A stretch of DNA of 64,000 nucleotides from Tenodera sinensis (GCA_030765045.1 CM060967.1:124975412-125039411), one strand, 5' to 3'. Shown: positions 38,511 to 50,645, counted from the first letter of the stretch. Numbers and translations are program-made. Notes: generated by a model not told the origin, from the letters alone.

Positions 38511-39775
38511 TTAAGGGGAGTTAGGGGTGAGTTATAGAAATTCTACAATTTGTATGCCAGCATTACCAAATTTTAGCCACGTTACTATAGTGTTTAGATA
38601 TGCACCTGTAAAAAATGTGAAGTATGTAAGTCGAATAGTTTTTTAATTAAAAGCTTTTAATTGATTAAAAAGATACTCTGATTAAAAATGCTCCTTGCGT
38701 AACAATTTTTATATGTTTGACATGAAAATTGGTGATCTGATGCTTCATGCACTTGAAAGTCATAATTGCTCTGGATTTTTATTTTACACCAGTACTTTAG
38801 TATCTGGAATTTTTTAAATGTCTATTTACAGATTTCACGTCTTTTTAACTTTCCATCGCCATTTGAATGTGAATATGTTCTATATTACTTGACTGATATC
38901 AAAACCCAGAGCAATTTTTGAGCCTTATATGAATAAGAACACATCCTGAAATTTTCAAAAGAATCCCTTAAGAACTCTGTCGCAAGGAGTTTTTCAGATG
39001 CGTGAAAATGCTGAGAAAAAAGAACCTGAGAAAAACAGCATTAAACTTTTAAAACGTTCTAACCCCATCAGAGGTGTGTTGCAGCATAGGTTTCACTTTC
39101 TGATGCCTTATCCTCTCTTATGCTGACAATTTCTGCAATTTATGGGCTCTCCTTGTGTGTGTTTGTTTCCTGGCACTGCATTTTCTACTCTGAATACATC
39201 TTCTAGCATTGCACTTCTGACAAATGCACATTGTTCCAACTGAAATGTTTTCATTCCTAAGACTATTCAACACTTGATTTGACTTCACACACCCCATATT
39301 AAACTCCATGACAGTTTTCGGTACTGCAAGTTCAAGTTTATTCCTAGACACACACCTATTTTGGACAAATAGCTCCCACAACATTGAGAAGAGATACATT
39401 CGAGTTCTGTGTCGTACCCTTGGCATAGCGTTCTAGAAGCTGGTCAGAAGCAAGTCGCTGATCCGGAAATAGAATTTTAGTTACCACTTCTGGAGACAAC
39501 TTGTGATTTTGTGGATGCAGATTAAGGATAATTTACATGATTGAGTTTCTGATCCGTCGATATTCAGTCTTGGTGGGTGCGTACGCCTAACCACCAGCCA
39601 TTTAATCACTATACACCACTATTTAAAAATGGCCACCAGATCTTTAAAAATGGCGCTGGCATAAAAATCATTGCACTTTTTAATAGACAAAACATTGAAC
39701 AATTTTTCAACATAAAAATCTAAAAATCAACTTTTTTTACCAAATGGACCAAATCTCACCCCTAACTCCCCTTAA
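38511..39775 (-). mobile_element. TTAA-flanked DNA transposon (Kolobok- or piggyBac-like)
   Basis: GGGGAGTTAGGGGTGAG at 38515 and its exact complement ending at 39771 form 17-bp terminal inverted repeats, each bordered by TTAA. The TTAA duplication is used by piggyBac and Kolobok elements. On the minus strand near 39440-39110 frames give a TTQNSNVSLLNVV-like stretch, AICPK, RNKLELAVPKTVMEFNMG, then NISVGTMCICQKCNARRC, close to the TQN-NES...CPK...FN-G pattern of Kolobok/Mutator-like arthropod transposases. The G-rich ends and this pattern favour Kolobok. At 1.26 kb it is deleted and dead. Confidence 0.7.
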
Positions 39776-40244
39776 AATGCTTAATGAGCTATATTAAAAC
39801 ATATCAGTTAATTCGTGTTAGTAAAATATAAAACCCAACCGTATCGCCAGCTGTGAACAAGTAGGAAAAGTTTAGACATCCATAGATGCGTTTTACTAAT
39901 GTCACGACTCGAAGATATCGTGAGGCACACGTTGCTATCTGTAATCAGCAACTACAGGTCGTTAATATAGGGACTGGGAATGGAAAAATACACGCAATGG
40001 GAACTGCATCCAATATTTGTATTAATGATGTTAGCTTTTCGATGCTTTCTCCATCGTGCTGACGTTCGCCTTATACAGCAGTACTTTGTGCGATTTGAGA
40101 AGAGTCGCTTGCCTAGTGCTGGTTTTCATCTATACTAATGCTGAATCGCTTCTTGGATCTATTATGATCTACCTAAACATTGAGCAAAGGGAGCGGGCTT
40201 ATCGGAAAATTTACCCTTGACCTGTAATATCTTACTTCTTTTTT
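39776..40244. other. Intergenic; nothing recognised
   Basis: No coding signal or repeat match. Confidence 0.4.
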
Positions 40245-40595
40245 TCTTTCTTTACCTCATTACCCTCCCTTTATGTAGGACTTACAATCCAGTGCCTAGA
40301 ATCAGACGCCTGTCGGGGAGCACAGGGACCTGTGGATCGGACAGAGCGAAAACCTGCAGGCGGGTGGTCAGCCAAGCACCAGGTATGAGAGTGAGGAAGA
40401 GAATGATATAAAATGCAGACGAAATGGATAATTGGAAAGGTGATAATGGAACAATTGGTGGAATGAATGGCGGGGAAACCTACCCTGGCGCCGATTCGTT
40501 CACCACATTACCACATGCGGGTCTCTGGGTTCGAAGCCGCGCCTAGGTGGTAGGCGAACGCTCTAATCGCTCGTCCACGGTGACACCAACCTGCA
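40245..40595 (-). repeat. SINE family F, copy 1 (tRNA-derived)
   Basis: On the minus strand: GTCACCGTGGACGAGCGATT (A-box side) and GGCTTCGAACCCAGAGACC (B box), then CCGCCATTCATTCCACCAAT and, further, GACAGGCGTCTGATTCTAGG. The same unit is at 44685-45258, with pieces at 53960, 42297 and 60690. Confidence 0.75.
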
Positions 40596-40634
40596 TAAAA
40601 TATAAGATTACAAGCTTTCACGGCGATGATTATT

Positions 40635-40736
40635 GATAAGATCTTCTTGGATCACAAGCCGTGTAATATTTGTTAAATTGACCGAAAGCTCGAACAATTC
40701 TATATTACACGGCTAGTAACCCGAGAAACTCTTATC
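40635..40736. repeat. 102-bp imperfect hairpin
   Basis: GATAAGA at 40635 and TCTTATC ending at 40736 close two 35-bp arms; the inner 13 bp (AGCCGTGTAATAT / ATATTACACGGCT) pair exactly and most of the rest pairs. The loop is about 32 bp. No coding frame. Confidence 0.85.
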
Positions 40737-40739
40737 AGC

Positions 40740-41160
40740 ATGAATTCTCCATAAATATGGTCACCTTATTGCATAATTAATAACCTTTTACTTCACCACA
40801 TAGAGTAGGTTGCTGCCTGTTTCAACTACAGTTTTTCTCTCGGTTATTCTTTCGACCACGCTTTTTGCAATCATCCATCTTAAAAATTATCCATAATATA
40901 TCCATTATATAACAAATTGTAACATATGGCTCTGATAATTTTCGGTTTAGGATGGGCTGATGCTATTGTGTATACTGATATTTTTAGTAGTTCCGTGTAC
41001 AAAGAGCATCAAATAAAATCTTCGGTGGGTTTTGTACAGTTTTCTGGGGTCTTTCGAGACATGTGCTTGGCCGCTAACCTGGCGCTAATTTTTCCCCTTA
41101 GATTTCACCCCTTTAAAGGCCGATAAGGCATGGCTATCAATCATGATAAGGAGATCGGTA
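40740..41160. other. Intergenic; nothing recognised
   Basis: AT-rich with no coding signal beyond chance frames. Confidence 0.4.
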
Positions 41161-41179
41161 TTACAAACGTGAGAAGATA

Positions 41180-41192
41180 ACACACCCACCCA

Positions 41193-41264
<72 letters not shown>

Positions 41265-41422
41265 GCATGACCTCACGGAGAGCTTGTGCTACAGAAAAAC
41301 CTGTGCGTGATACCTATCATATATTCAACATACCGTGGTAATGTGATACGCGAGGTGCAATGAGATTTTCTTTGGCGGCCTTTGTACATACGCTTACTCT
41401 CCCATGCCCCCCCCCCCGCGCT

Positions 41423-41481
<59 letters not shown>
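41180..41481. repeat. CA run, C run and CT run
   Basis: CA dinucleotides at about 41180-41262, then a stretch with C13 and CG near 41407 leading into about 27 CT units (41426-41480). Reading frames here are artefacts of the repeat. Confidence 0.95.
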
Positions 41482-41483
<2 letters not shown>

Positions 41484-42290
41484 AATCCTTGTGTGTGTAT
41501 ATTTATGTGTGTGTTAACTTCTCAGGCAAGAATACCCAAACCTGTTGTTATAAAACGGAGTTAGGTCCCACTTAGAAAATAAGCTATATGCCACATGTTG
41601 TTTTCCTAGAAACCTGCTTAATTTTCATTTTTAGAAGCATACTAATCTCAAAAGCTTACAAGCAGAATACTTTGAAAACTTGTCTTACTTTTTACGAAAT
41701 TTTTATAGGTTAAATAATTAGCAAATTATGCCGATTCTTCGTTACTGCATATTATTCGTATAAGATAACTATACCACAGACAGCAACGTCGTACAGGCCT
41801 AAAGAAGAGACACAAGTTAATTTATTGTTAAACTTTTACGCGCCTTACAAATCTAACACAGGTTTTCAAAACATCGCATTGCATTGCATTCACATTACAT
41901 AGAGGAAGAGAAAATGCTAGGCTGGAGAATGGCAGAGAAAATGGAAAAAGAAAGAACGGGGAGAATAAGAGGAGAAAACGAGGTAGAGGGGCAATGATAG
42001 AGACAGAGTGAATGTGGAAGTGAAATTGAAAGAGAGAAAGACAGAGAGAAACAAAGAATCACTCCTCGCTACATTCTCCACAACATAGGGAATAGATGTG
42101 TGTTGTTGTAGCACCTTATATTCTATTCGTTTTTAATGGGAAATTAAATGGCAAAACATTTTAGTTTTTGTGCAGTATTATAAATTGGAGTTCTCTCTTC
42201 TTTGTTCTATTATGTTTTATAGCTATAGTTGTAATAACTATAGTTTAAATTATATTTTAACTGTGGCATTGCATCTGGCATTGTTTGCTC
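41482..42290. other. Intergenic, with a purine-rich tract
   Basis: Positions 41900-42056 are GA-rich on the + strand (GAGGAAGAG, AGAAAGACAGAGAGAAAC). No other feature. Confidence 0.5.
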
Positions 42291-42296
42291 TATCAC

Positions 42297-42378
42297 ATGT
42301 GGGATTTGAGGTTGACGGATTGTCCTCGGGTTCTCCAATTTCCCCAGTCATTCATTTCATCAATTGCTCCGATGACTT
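42297..42378 (+). repeat. SINE family F fragment
   Basis: CATGTGGGATTTGAGGTTGA, then CTCGGGTTCTCCAATTTCCC match the body downstream of the B box in family F, decayed. Too short for certainty. Confidence 0.4.
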
Positions 42379-42560
42379 GAAATCATAATAAAAGAGTTCA
42401 AATTCCTTCTTAATTTCCTTCTCAAGCCAATCTTTAAAAGAAAAACTTTACTCCTAAGTAAGAAGTAAAACATTTAATGGTAAAGGTAAAAATCTTTTTC
42501 ATGCCAACTACATCAATCACTTTCATTTCACATCATCATTATCTTCCTCAATATCTTGTA

Positions 42561-42775
42561 GGTCTGGGTGGCTAAGCTGGTTAGTAGCTGGCCTACTGTT
42601 CCTGTGGTCAAGGGTTCAAACCCGATCAGGACCGACGGTTTTTAAGTGTGCTTAAGAGTCCGATATCAGTAGATTTATCCGCATGTAAATGAATAGCGGG
42701 ACAAAATTCCGGCATACAGATGGCGCTGATTAGATCGTGGCATTGATAACGTTGTAAACAAACAAAATAATTTTT
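42561..42775 (+). repeat. SINE family B, copy 5, diverged
   Basis: GGTCTGGGTGGCTAAGCTGG, AAGGGTTCAAACCCGATC, TTTTTAAGTGTGCTTAAGAG and a tail with GATAACGTTGTAAACAAAC. More substitutions and small deletions than other copies; no target duplication found. Confidence 0.85.
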
Positions 42776-44684
42776 AATTTTCCTCACTCTCATACCACGC
42801 TACGGACGGATCCCCCGCACTAATCACGTCCCACCCTCCACTACTACATGCTATTCATGCTGCTCATTATGGGCTGAGTTGGGGGCTGGGTGGTGGTAGG
42901 CCTTGGCCTTTCATGGGCTGTTCTTCCGCGGAGTTAAGTTTAATTATTGACTCTGAATTCTGCATCACTTCGGCAGACAAAGTATAATTCCCATGAGTAG
43001 AGAGGTAAAAGTAGCTCATTCTTCAGGGGAATTTTAATCTACGGCTTGGTACCACTGCTCACACTTGGCAGGTTGTATGTTTCCAAGTCATGCTATTTCT
43101 TTCTTTTCAAATATGTAACCTTTTTTCTACTCCTGATTTTTTTACGAATGTCATTTTCTTATATGAATTACTACAATGATATTAATTCCCAATAATAATG
43201 GCAAAGAATCAAATAAAATATAAACATGTGTATAAAAGTGTAATTTCATCTCTCAAAATAGTAGAATAATGCAATTTTAGAATAATATTGTGTTAACAAT
43301 GTTAAGGATCTTTCGTGGCGTTCTTAGAAACGAATTGTAAATAAATTGGAAAATTGTATAGGTAATCAAGGCAAACATTCTGTCTTTCTTGATAAATGAT
43401 ATAATAGACAAGTAGATCAGTTGACTTATAAGTCAAGCTTCCTTATGGTATAAAACCTTCATTCATATATGTTAAAGTTTAAGAGATAATGGGTTCTGAA
43501 TTTAATACATTTAATATTGGCTGGATAGGATTTTAAATCTGCCTTACACATTTCTCTATGAATGTGTTGGCCTGGAAAGTTTCCGGAGGGACTGACCACT
43601 ACTAAACAGTAGCCAAGAGCAGCGCCCTGCAAATGATGTAACAGCGATCAGACACCTTACCTTCCTTGACCCACTGCTTGAGGCAATTTACTGCAATTTC
43701 GTTGCAATATACTGCAAGATAACACACGAGCAATAATCCCTGAAACAAGATTAACAGTGCACCGTATACGTGCCAATTACTTTCTTGTAATTCGGTCCTC
43801 CAAGTTGCAACTGATGCGTTTCATTTGTTAATTTCCTTCAAAATGGTATCAATATCAATGGATATACGAAAGAATTTTCCATTATATTGCTAAAAAATTA
43901 TTAGTTTTAATGCAATAAGTCTTCAAAATTAAAAATATTAAGGTATTGGTATAAGCTACGGCTTGTACTAGTGCCTATGAAATTAAATGTAGCCTAAATC
44001 TGTAATTTTTCAACTTTTGCGTTTATATATTATGTATATAATATGTCTTCGTCTAGGGGATATGTGAATAGCGACCACAAGGTACCCAAGCTGAGTAGAA
44101 CATTACTTCCACTTACTGGTGTTTTGCTCCTCACTGTAACTTTTCTATCTGACCTTACCTTGGTCATCTCTTGTTCTCTTCTGACCCCGATGCTATTAGG
44201 GTTCCCGAGGGCTAGGGAGTCTTTATTTTTCCAACCTCTCCATTTCTCTATAAAATCTTAAACCTAACATGCTGACCTGTCATGGCATGTAATACGTCCT
44301 GTGATTGGTAATCAGAGGATATGGTCGGTGGATTTATTTTGATAACTCTCCCGGTCATGTCGGTGAGACCCGTAAACCAACGACAGGTGTGGTCCTCCAG
44401 ACATTCTGGGGGTTGTGAGAGAGCGATGTGACTGCCAAAACATAAAAATATGGTGCTCTCTAAAAAGCGGTTACTATTACTGCTATTGCCCTCTTCAATA
44501 TCAAAATATTGGAGAGCAAGAGGATTAATGACTTCATTGTCAGAAATCCAGCATTAGCTAACAACAACATATTATGTACAGTAGTATTTTAAAATGCACC
44601 TTCCAGGGTAAACAACAAAGTATTAATATTGAGAAATGGTTTTGTGGACTTTTTTCAAAATTCAATTTCTTCTTCTTCGGATTA
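42776..44684. other. Intergenic; nothing recognised
   Basis: AT-rich. A piece near 42800-42950 resembles the SINE A body (CCCACCCTCCA---TACTGC and GGCCTTGGCC), probably a decayed fragment. No gene. Confidence 0.4.
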
Positions 44685-45258
44685 CCCTCCTAGTATGGAG
44701 GACTTACAAGCCTGTGCCTAGGGTCAGACGCCTGCTAGGGAGCAGAAGAGCCTATGGACCGGACAGAGTGAAGACCTGGAGGCGGGGATCAGCCAAGCAC
44801 CTGGTATGAGAGTGAGGTAGAATGAAATGCAGCTGAAATGGATTACATTAAATTATGTTCTTATTTAACGACGCTGTCAATTAACAGGATCACGTCAGCG
44901 TCGCCGGTGTGCCGGAATTTTGTCCCGCAGGAGTTCTTTTACATGCTAGCAAATCTACTGACATGGAGATGTCGTTTTTAAGTACACTGAAAAACCACCT
45001 GGGCCGGATTTGAACACTTTGGGATCAGTAGGCCAGTGTCTAACCATCTGAGCCACCCAGATCGACTGCCAAATGGAAAGCTGATGATGGAGCGGTTGGT
45101 GGAGTGAGTGGCGGGGAAAATAGGAGAACCCGGGGAAAACCCGCCCAGACGCCACTTCGCCCACCACGAATACCACATGCCGGTCCCTGGGATCGAAACC
45201 GGGCTGCCTTGGTAATAGGCGAACGGTCTAACCGCTCGGCATAGTGCCATCCTAAAGT
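44685..45258 (-). repeat. SINE family F, copy 2, split by a family B SINE
   Basis: Outer parts match 40245-40595: on the + strand, GACTTACAAGCCTGTGCCTA and GTCAGCCAAGCACC-type words at left; GAGTGGCGGGGAAA, ACCACATGCCGGTCCCTGGG and ATCGAAACCGGGC at right. SINE B occupies about 44843-45070. AAATGGA occurs on both sides (44836-44842, 45071-45077). Confidence 0.8.
44853..45066 (-). repeat. SINE family B, copy 6
   Basis: TTATTTAACGACGCTGTCAA to AGCCACCCAGATCGAC on the + strand, which is the complement of the SINE unit. The B box region is shortened (GGATTTGAACACTTTGG). Inserted in a SINE F copy. Confidence 0.9.
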
Positions 45259-45259
45259 T

Positions 45260-46185
45260 CAATTTGAAATTTTCAAATAATCGAACAACCTTTTATTGGA
45301 CCTAGGCACACTAGATTCGCCGTCAGTATCCCTTGACTCCTTACTGTACGTCCCGCAAATATTGTTTCTAATTTCCAACATCAATTACGATATTGCATGC
45401 TATTGAATGTCACAAATATGATCCAAAAGTAGAAAAATAACTTTAATTACTCTCTGAATGGTTAGAAACGCATAAATTCATCTGAAATAAAGCGAATGAA
45501 ACATAAGCCAAAATATACATATACGCTGACGTCGGCAGCAGATGAGTTGCCTTGTTGCCAATGTTGCTTCCACAATACCTTAGTCTTTGTTACCAAGGTT
45601 AAAAAAGTCAGTACAGTGTCATCTATATTTCACAGGGGACCATGTCGATCATCCCGATGATCCAGTTTCCTTCCATGATACGGTCGCAATGGAATTTCCG
45701 TCTTCCAACTGGAGGAAACATATGACAGGCACAGCTTATTTTATTCCTGTTGATGTATTTATTGTCCATTGAGGATATATCCACATCTCCAGACAATAGA
45801 TGAACCAGTCAACTATTATTTTGTGACTACCTCCAATAGGACATTGGATAACCGTTTGCTCGTATGAAAACGCATGGACATAGCTGAGTAAATAAGCTGG
45901 GTAGGTGGTAACTTAGACCTAGAATTCTCGAGCCATGGACTTCGAAAACTGTTCATGTCCTTGCTTACATGAAAATAACTCCATCTGCGATGCTGTTTCT
46001 TAACGGGGTTAAGGGCGACATTGCTCTTCCGGCATAACATGCGTGTTCTTAATAAATTTTGTCATGAAGGAACTGCATACATTTTCTTGTTCCACCTTTA
46101 ACTACAAAGGTCACATTGGCGGCCTTTCCTGTGAAACATTATTGCCTATCGCATTGAGTATTGTACTCGTTTAACAGTGGGTTAA
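45260..46185. other. Intergenic; nothing recognised
   Basis: No repeat match or coding signal. Confidence 0.4.
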
Positions 46186-46189
46186 CACA

Positions 46190-46222
46190 CTTTCAGACTT
46201 TCAGACTTTCAGACTTTCAGAC
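46190..46222. repeat. 8-bp tandem repeat ACTTTCAG
   Basis: Four exact ACTTTCAG units plus a degraded fifth. Short minisatellite. Confidence 0.9.
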
Positions 46223-46611
46223 TCTGGGGAGGTTAAGGTGGTGTACAACACATGTATCTGGGACATTGATGCAGAGGTTGGCAGCGAATTACTCTTCAAC
46301 TAACGAGGTTTCCTGGACAACTTCGACAGATTCCGTCAGCACTCGTTTAAGCCTGTCCGGTGTTGCACATAAAGTAAATACTATCCGATCCATTTAGGGT
46401 AGTTGCGCATAGCTGAAACTTCGATAACAGCTTCAAAATTTAAAAAGTTACTTTTATGTCCAAAAATACCTACTTTAAACTTTTAGCTTTAATTAGATAC
46501 TGTAACTTTTATTCTTGTCCCTTTAAAGCTTCAACATGTGACTACCTAGATTCCCAAGAGACATTTATTTTGCTTACATTTTCTCGCAAAAACTTAAAAA
46601 AAAAACTATTT

Positions 46612-46800
46612 TATGTTCAACGACGCTGTCAATTGCCGGAATCACATTAGCGTCACCGGTGTGCCGGAATTTTGTCCCGCAGTTCTTTTACATGCCAGTA
46701 AATCTACTGACATGGAGCTGTCTTTTTTAAGCACACTTAGAAACGATCGGTCTGGGCCAGACCTGAACCCGCGACCTTGGGATCAGTAAGCCAGTCAAAC
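46612..46800 (-). repeat. SINE family B, copy 7, head truncated
   Basis: From TTATGTTCAACGACGCTGTC through GTGCCGGAATTTTGTCCCGC to ACCTTGGGATCAGTAAGCCA on the + strand. The outermost tRNA-like part is missing. Confidence 0.88.
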
Positions 46801-46900
46801 TTTAAGTTACACCTCGTAATCTATCACACTAAAATTTTCAGCAGAAACTAGTAGTATTCTAACAAAGGCCGCAAAATTTGAAATTCTGTTACTTTCCTAG

Positions 46901-47282
46901 CACCTCCGTAGCGCAGTTGGTAGCGCCCTTGCCTCTGGCGCGGAGAACCCAGGCTCGATCCCCGGTACCAGCATGGGGATTTTATCCCCTCTGGCAGGTC
47001 TAGCACGGGGTGCACTCAGCCTCGTTAGTCCCGGGGGGACCAATTAAAGAGCTACATGATGGAAAAGTAGCGGCCCCAGGTCGTGAAGACAGCACAACTG
47101 GCCGAGAGGGATCGGGACGCTGACCACGTACGACCCTCCAGCATGATGGAAAAGTAGCGGCCCCAGGTCGTGAAGACAGCATAACTGGCCGAGAGGGATC
47201 GGGACGCTGACCACGTACCACCCTCCAGTACTGCACCCCACCAATGACGCCTGTAGTGGGCTGTAGTGCTGGGGCTTAGTTT
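46901..47282 (+). repeat. SINE family A, copy 2, with internal 87-bp duplication
   Basis: Head CGTAGCGCAGTTGGTAGCGC and GGCTCGATCCCCGGTACC match 3862-4197. Two 87-bp units, 47055-47141 and 47142-47228, are almost identical and head to tail; copy 1 has a single unit here. Confidence 0.9.
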
Positions 47283-47284
47283 AG

Positions 47285-49300
47285 CTTAGTTACATTTCTA
47301 TTACTCTAGTTTCCTCTGAACTTTGCTACAAAAGGACAATTTCCTTCTCGTTGTCAACACAATCTATAGTCTTCTGTAATATTGCAATTTAGAATAATTA
47401 TTCTTCTGATACCCTCTTAATGGCTTTCTCCACTTTCACTGCTTCTTATGTCTTTACTATTACAATACAACCACTCGACGACACATACGTCCTCGCTGAC
47501 AGGCTGGCTGGCTGACTCACTCACTTAACTAAAAACTAACCGCACAAGATTTAAACCCTAAACCACTCCAACTCTGAACTAGCCTAACTGACCCTAAATT
47601 GACATCAAATGCTCTGATGTGTCTGTCCTACTTATACTGGAGCCGGCGTCACGTGATCTCCGAGTTCTTTCCATGCACACGTGTGCAATGATTCAGCAGA
47701 ATTAGGGAGGAGCTTCTAGACCTAGCTGGCGTTATCGTTGTTCGATCACATGCACACAGTCGCTAGCTGCCATGGAGTCTTGGATCTTTCTTATGCGTTT
47801 TACCGCAATTATTTCGGTCATGCACAAATACAGTCGCTCCCCGTATCCAAGGTCTCACTGCCCCTCTCGCGCGTATTATTGTATGACCAATGTCGCAGTA
47901 TTCAACTAATACAGTGTTGCAGTTGATTAATTAATGTAATAAAAGTAAGATTGACTTGCTCAAGAACATTCATGTGATACATTTTCATGAAGTTTAATTT
48001 CTACGTAGAGGAAAATTGAGTAAGAGTACGAATACTTTTTAGCGGTTAAGATATTTTACTGTTGGCAGAACTGTCAATCTCCATACGCTGAGACAGTTTC
48101 TAGAAGGGAGAAGACGTATTAGTAAGGTTCCCCTACGATCAATATATTTGTTAAGATAAGATAATTTCTTTCAATATAACTTAAATTCCACCAAGAGATG
48201 GTAAATGTGAATAATTTATATCTTTTGTACACACCAGAAAGAGAAATTTCTTCTGAATACAACATAACCTTCAAAAGCATGAATTGTTGGAAGGGTTTTG
48301 GATGTTGCCAACTGTTGAACTTCATACTCACTGCGCCTGAGAGTCGGCATGTGTAAGTACATATTACCTATTTTGTGACATTCATACATTTAACTAAAAT
48401 AAGCAACGTTTTTAGCCCTATTAAATTTTAAAAATGTGTAAAAATGGCAAGCTGTTTAAATAGCAGGATAATTTTAGACAAGTGTGCTAAATATTCACAA
48501 ACACAACTCTTTCACTGCTTCTAACAGAAAAATATAAGCATTGAAAAAGCCTCAGGATTCAATAAATTTCAAGCTAGATTTGTAAACAACCTGAAGTAAA
48601 TATATGAAGAAAACACTGCATTGATTACAGGAGTCGTGGGTTGTTTGTGACGATTGCACCCAAGTTAAACATTTTTTTTCATTTGTTTTAAGTGCCTGAG
48701 AACCTATGCACGTTTAATTACTATGGCTAGTCCACTGAAAAAGAGTGTTTGTAATTTGGACAGTGAGATTTATTTATGTAAGAAAATTTTGAGAATGCGT
48801 ACTATTGTAGCCTGCGGTGAACAGAAACGTGCCGATATGAGGAACCGCTGTTTAAGTTGGTAGGTGTATGATACCACTGCACTGCCACGCTCCCAGTTCA
48901 AACCACTCTCAGTTATAGCAAGGTTTGGTTGGTATAACACGACAATTTAATTCATTCCTTCCCCTTCAATGGAGAAGGTTAACTCGTATAACCCACAGAG
49001 CAGAATCTCTGAAGATGTTTTAGTGGAGGAAAGATAGCCGGATTAATATTATTTGTATATATCAGTAAAAGTAATATGTGAAAAAGCCTTACGTTAGCGA
49101 GGAAAGGTATAAACAATAATCCAGAGAGTAATTAAAAGTGGTTCAAGCAGAAGATGTTGCTTTGATGAAGATTAATGCAGACTTAAAAGAAATCGCATCG
49201 CTCACGTGCTTTGGCTCGCGTGCTCTCAGATATTGGCCGCACTCCGGGTATTGGCAGCACTGTGGAATAGTGCATATGCCTAAGTGTGAGTGATTGCTAC
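47285..49300. other. Intergenic; possible decayed tRNA-like unit only
   Basis: Near 48850-48945 TAAGTTGGTAGGTGTATG and CAGTTCAAACCAC are spaced like A and B boxes; the fit is weak. The rest has no recognised repeat or gene. Confidence 0.35.
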
Positions 49301-49654
49301 TACACAAAAGGCGTAGATCTCGTTATAATGCACAAGTTGTGCCCAAATACACATTTATTTTGACTGAATCATTTCGGTGATATTCCTATTATTTGTGTGA
49401 TTTTTGCAATACTTAAGCTTTCCTCGAATGCAAGGTCCTGATTCATTTTTATCTCTTGGCCATGCAAAGAGAACGCAATTTCAAAGCTTTAAAAGATTTG
49501 ATTACCACTCAAAGACCAATGTTTTCTCATATTCCTCTCGCAGCTACAACAAAATCATCAATAAAATAATTTCTGAAAATATTAATCTCGACTAACACGA
49601 ACATAGGGGAGTAAAAGTTGGTAAGAATAGGAAAGGGTAGTGTGAGACTAAAAA

Positions 49655-49740
49655 ATTCAATGCAATGACCGGAATTGGAACCACGCATCTATCAGTTACC
49701 GTCCGGCTGCTCTAACCACTAAATCCCAGTCATGGGATTG
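49655..49740 (-). repeat. tRNA-like unit (probable SINE head)
   Basis: Minus strand: TTAGTGGTTAGAGCAGCCGG (A box) and GTGGTTCCAATTCCGG (B box) with tRNA-like spacing. A C/T-rich run follows at 49757-49780. No CCA or good acceptor stem seen; a SINE head is likelier than a tRNA gene. Confidence 0.5.
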
Positions 49741-49789
49741 AATTTTTAATTCCCGACCCCCCCCCTTTTTTTTTTTTCCAAAATTAACG

Positions 49790-50035
49790 TCCTCCAACTT
49801 TGTGTCATATCGGACGAATGAATGAAATGAAATGGGTGAAATGATGCTCAAATTGAGCCCGAGGTCCATGGAGCTTTAAGTTACCCGACATTCGTCCTCT
49901 CAGGTTAGGGAAAAACCTCGGAAGAAAACCTTACCCGGATAACTTACCCTAAGCGAGATTCCAACTCGCGACCTCTTGAACGTGAGGCAGACACGCTAAC
50001 CATCACGCTACCAAAGTGGGCAATTTTTTTTTTTT
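49790..50035 (-). repeat. SINE family C, copy 2
   Basis: Complement of 33868-34110: on the + strand GGGTGAAATGATGCTCAAAT, TTAAGTTACCCGACATTCGT, ACCCGGATAACTTACC and CCAACTCGCGACCTCTTGAA. Flanked by T/C runs. Confidence 0.88.
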
Positions 50036-50221
50036 TCCCCCAGTGTTACTCTACCCTTTCCAATCTTGTGCTACACGCGGCTATTGTGTAGACCAACATT
50101 AAAATACTTTGCAAGAATAGTTAGTAGAACAGCAGAGAAAGTCATGTGAGTGCAACATATCAGATTTTTCGTAATGTCCAACGAAATATGGAAAAGCATT
50201 TTTTAATTATTATTGCTTTTT

Positions 50222-50227
<6 letters not shown>

Positions 50228-50267
<40 letters not shown>

Positions 50268-50268
50268 C
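50228..50268. repeat. Poly-T run
   Basis: About 40 T in a row, shortly after the end of family M copy M6. Confidence 0.95.
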
Positions 50269-50293
50269 AAGTATTGCAAAAAGTAATTGGTAA

Positions 50294-50405
50294 CCACGAA
50301 CTGTAAGTTACTTATTATCAGATCTTGAATACTTGGGAAAACTCGGCCCGCAGGCTTCGTATTCCCAAAATGCATTCTCAACCTGATAAGTATTACAGTT
50401 CTTGG
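50294..50405. repeat. 112-bp imperfect hairpin
   Basis: GAACTGTAAGTTACTTAT on the left pairs with ATAAGTATTACAGTTC on the right; pairing continues to GGGAA / TTCCC. The loop carries AACTCGGCCCGCAGGCTTCG. No coding frame. Confidence 0.75.
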
Positions 50406-50585
50406 TACACTATTAGGGCACGTGGCTGATCAACACAAAACTCGGTATACGAAGATATGTGCAGGGAATTGATTTTTTTTTAAATGAGACACATCACATT
50501 TTTTATAGTTTCGGATAGCATTTTTTTCAGCAAATTTTCAACAAGTGGGTCCTGATAACCAAGTAGTTAAGTACCCTTAAACATA

Positions 50586-50587
<2 letters not shown>

Positions 50588-50641
<54 letters not shown>
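50588..50641. repeat. CT dinucleotide repeat
   Basis: About 27 CT units next to the 3' end of family M copy M7. Confidence 0.95.

Positions 50642-50643
<2 letters not shown>

Positions 50644-50645
<2 letters not shown>

Larger units (their letters stand above)
49305..50175 (+). repeat. Family M, copy M6, 5'-truncated and split
   Basis: Begins inside the unit with GTAGATCTCGTTATAATGCA, follows AATCATTTCGGTGATATTCC and CTCGACTAACACGAACATA, and ends CAGAGAAAGTCATGTGAGTG at about 50150. A tRNA-like unit and SINE C (49650-50075) interrupt it. Confidence 0.8.
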
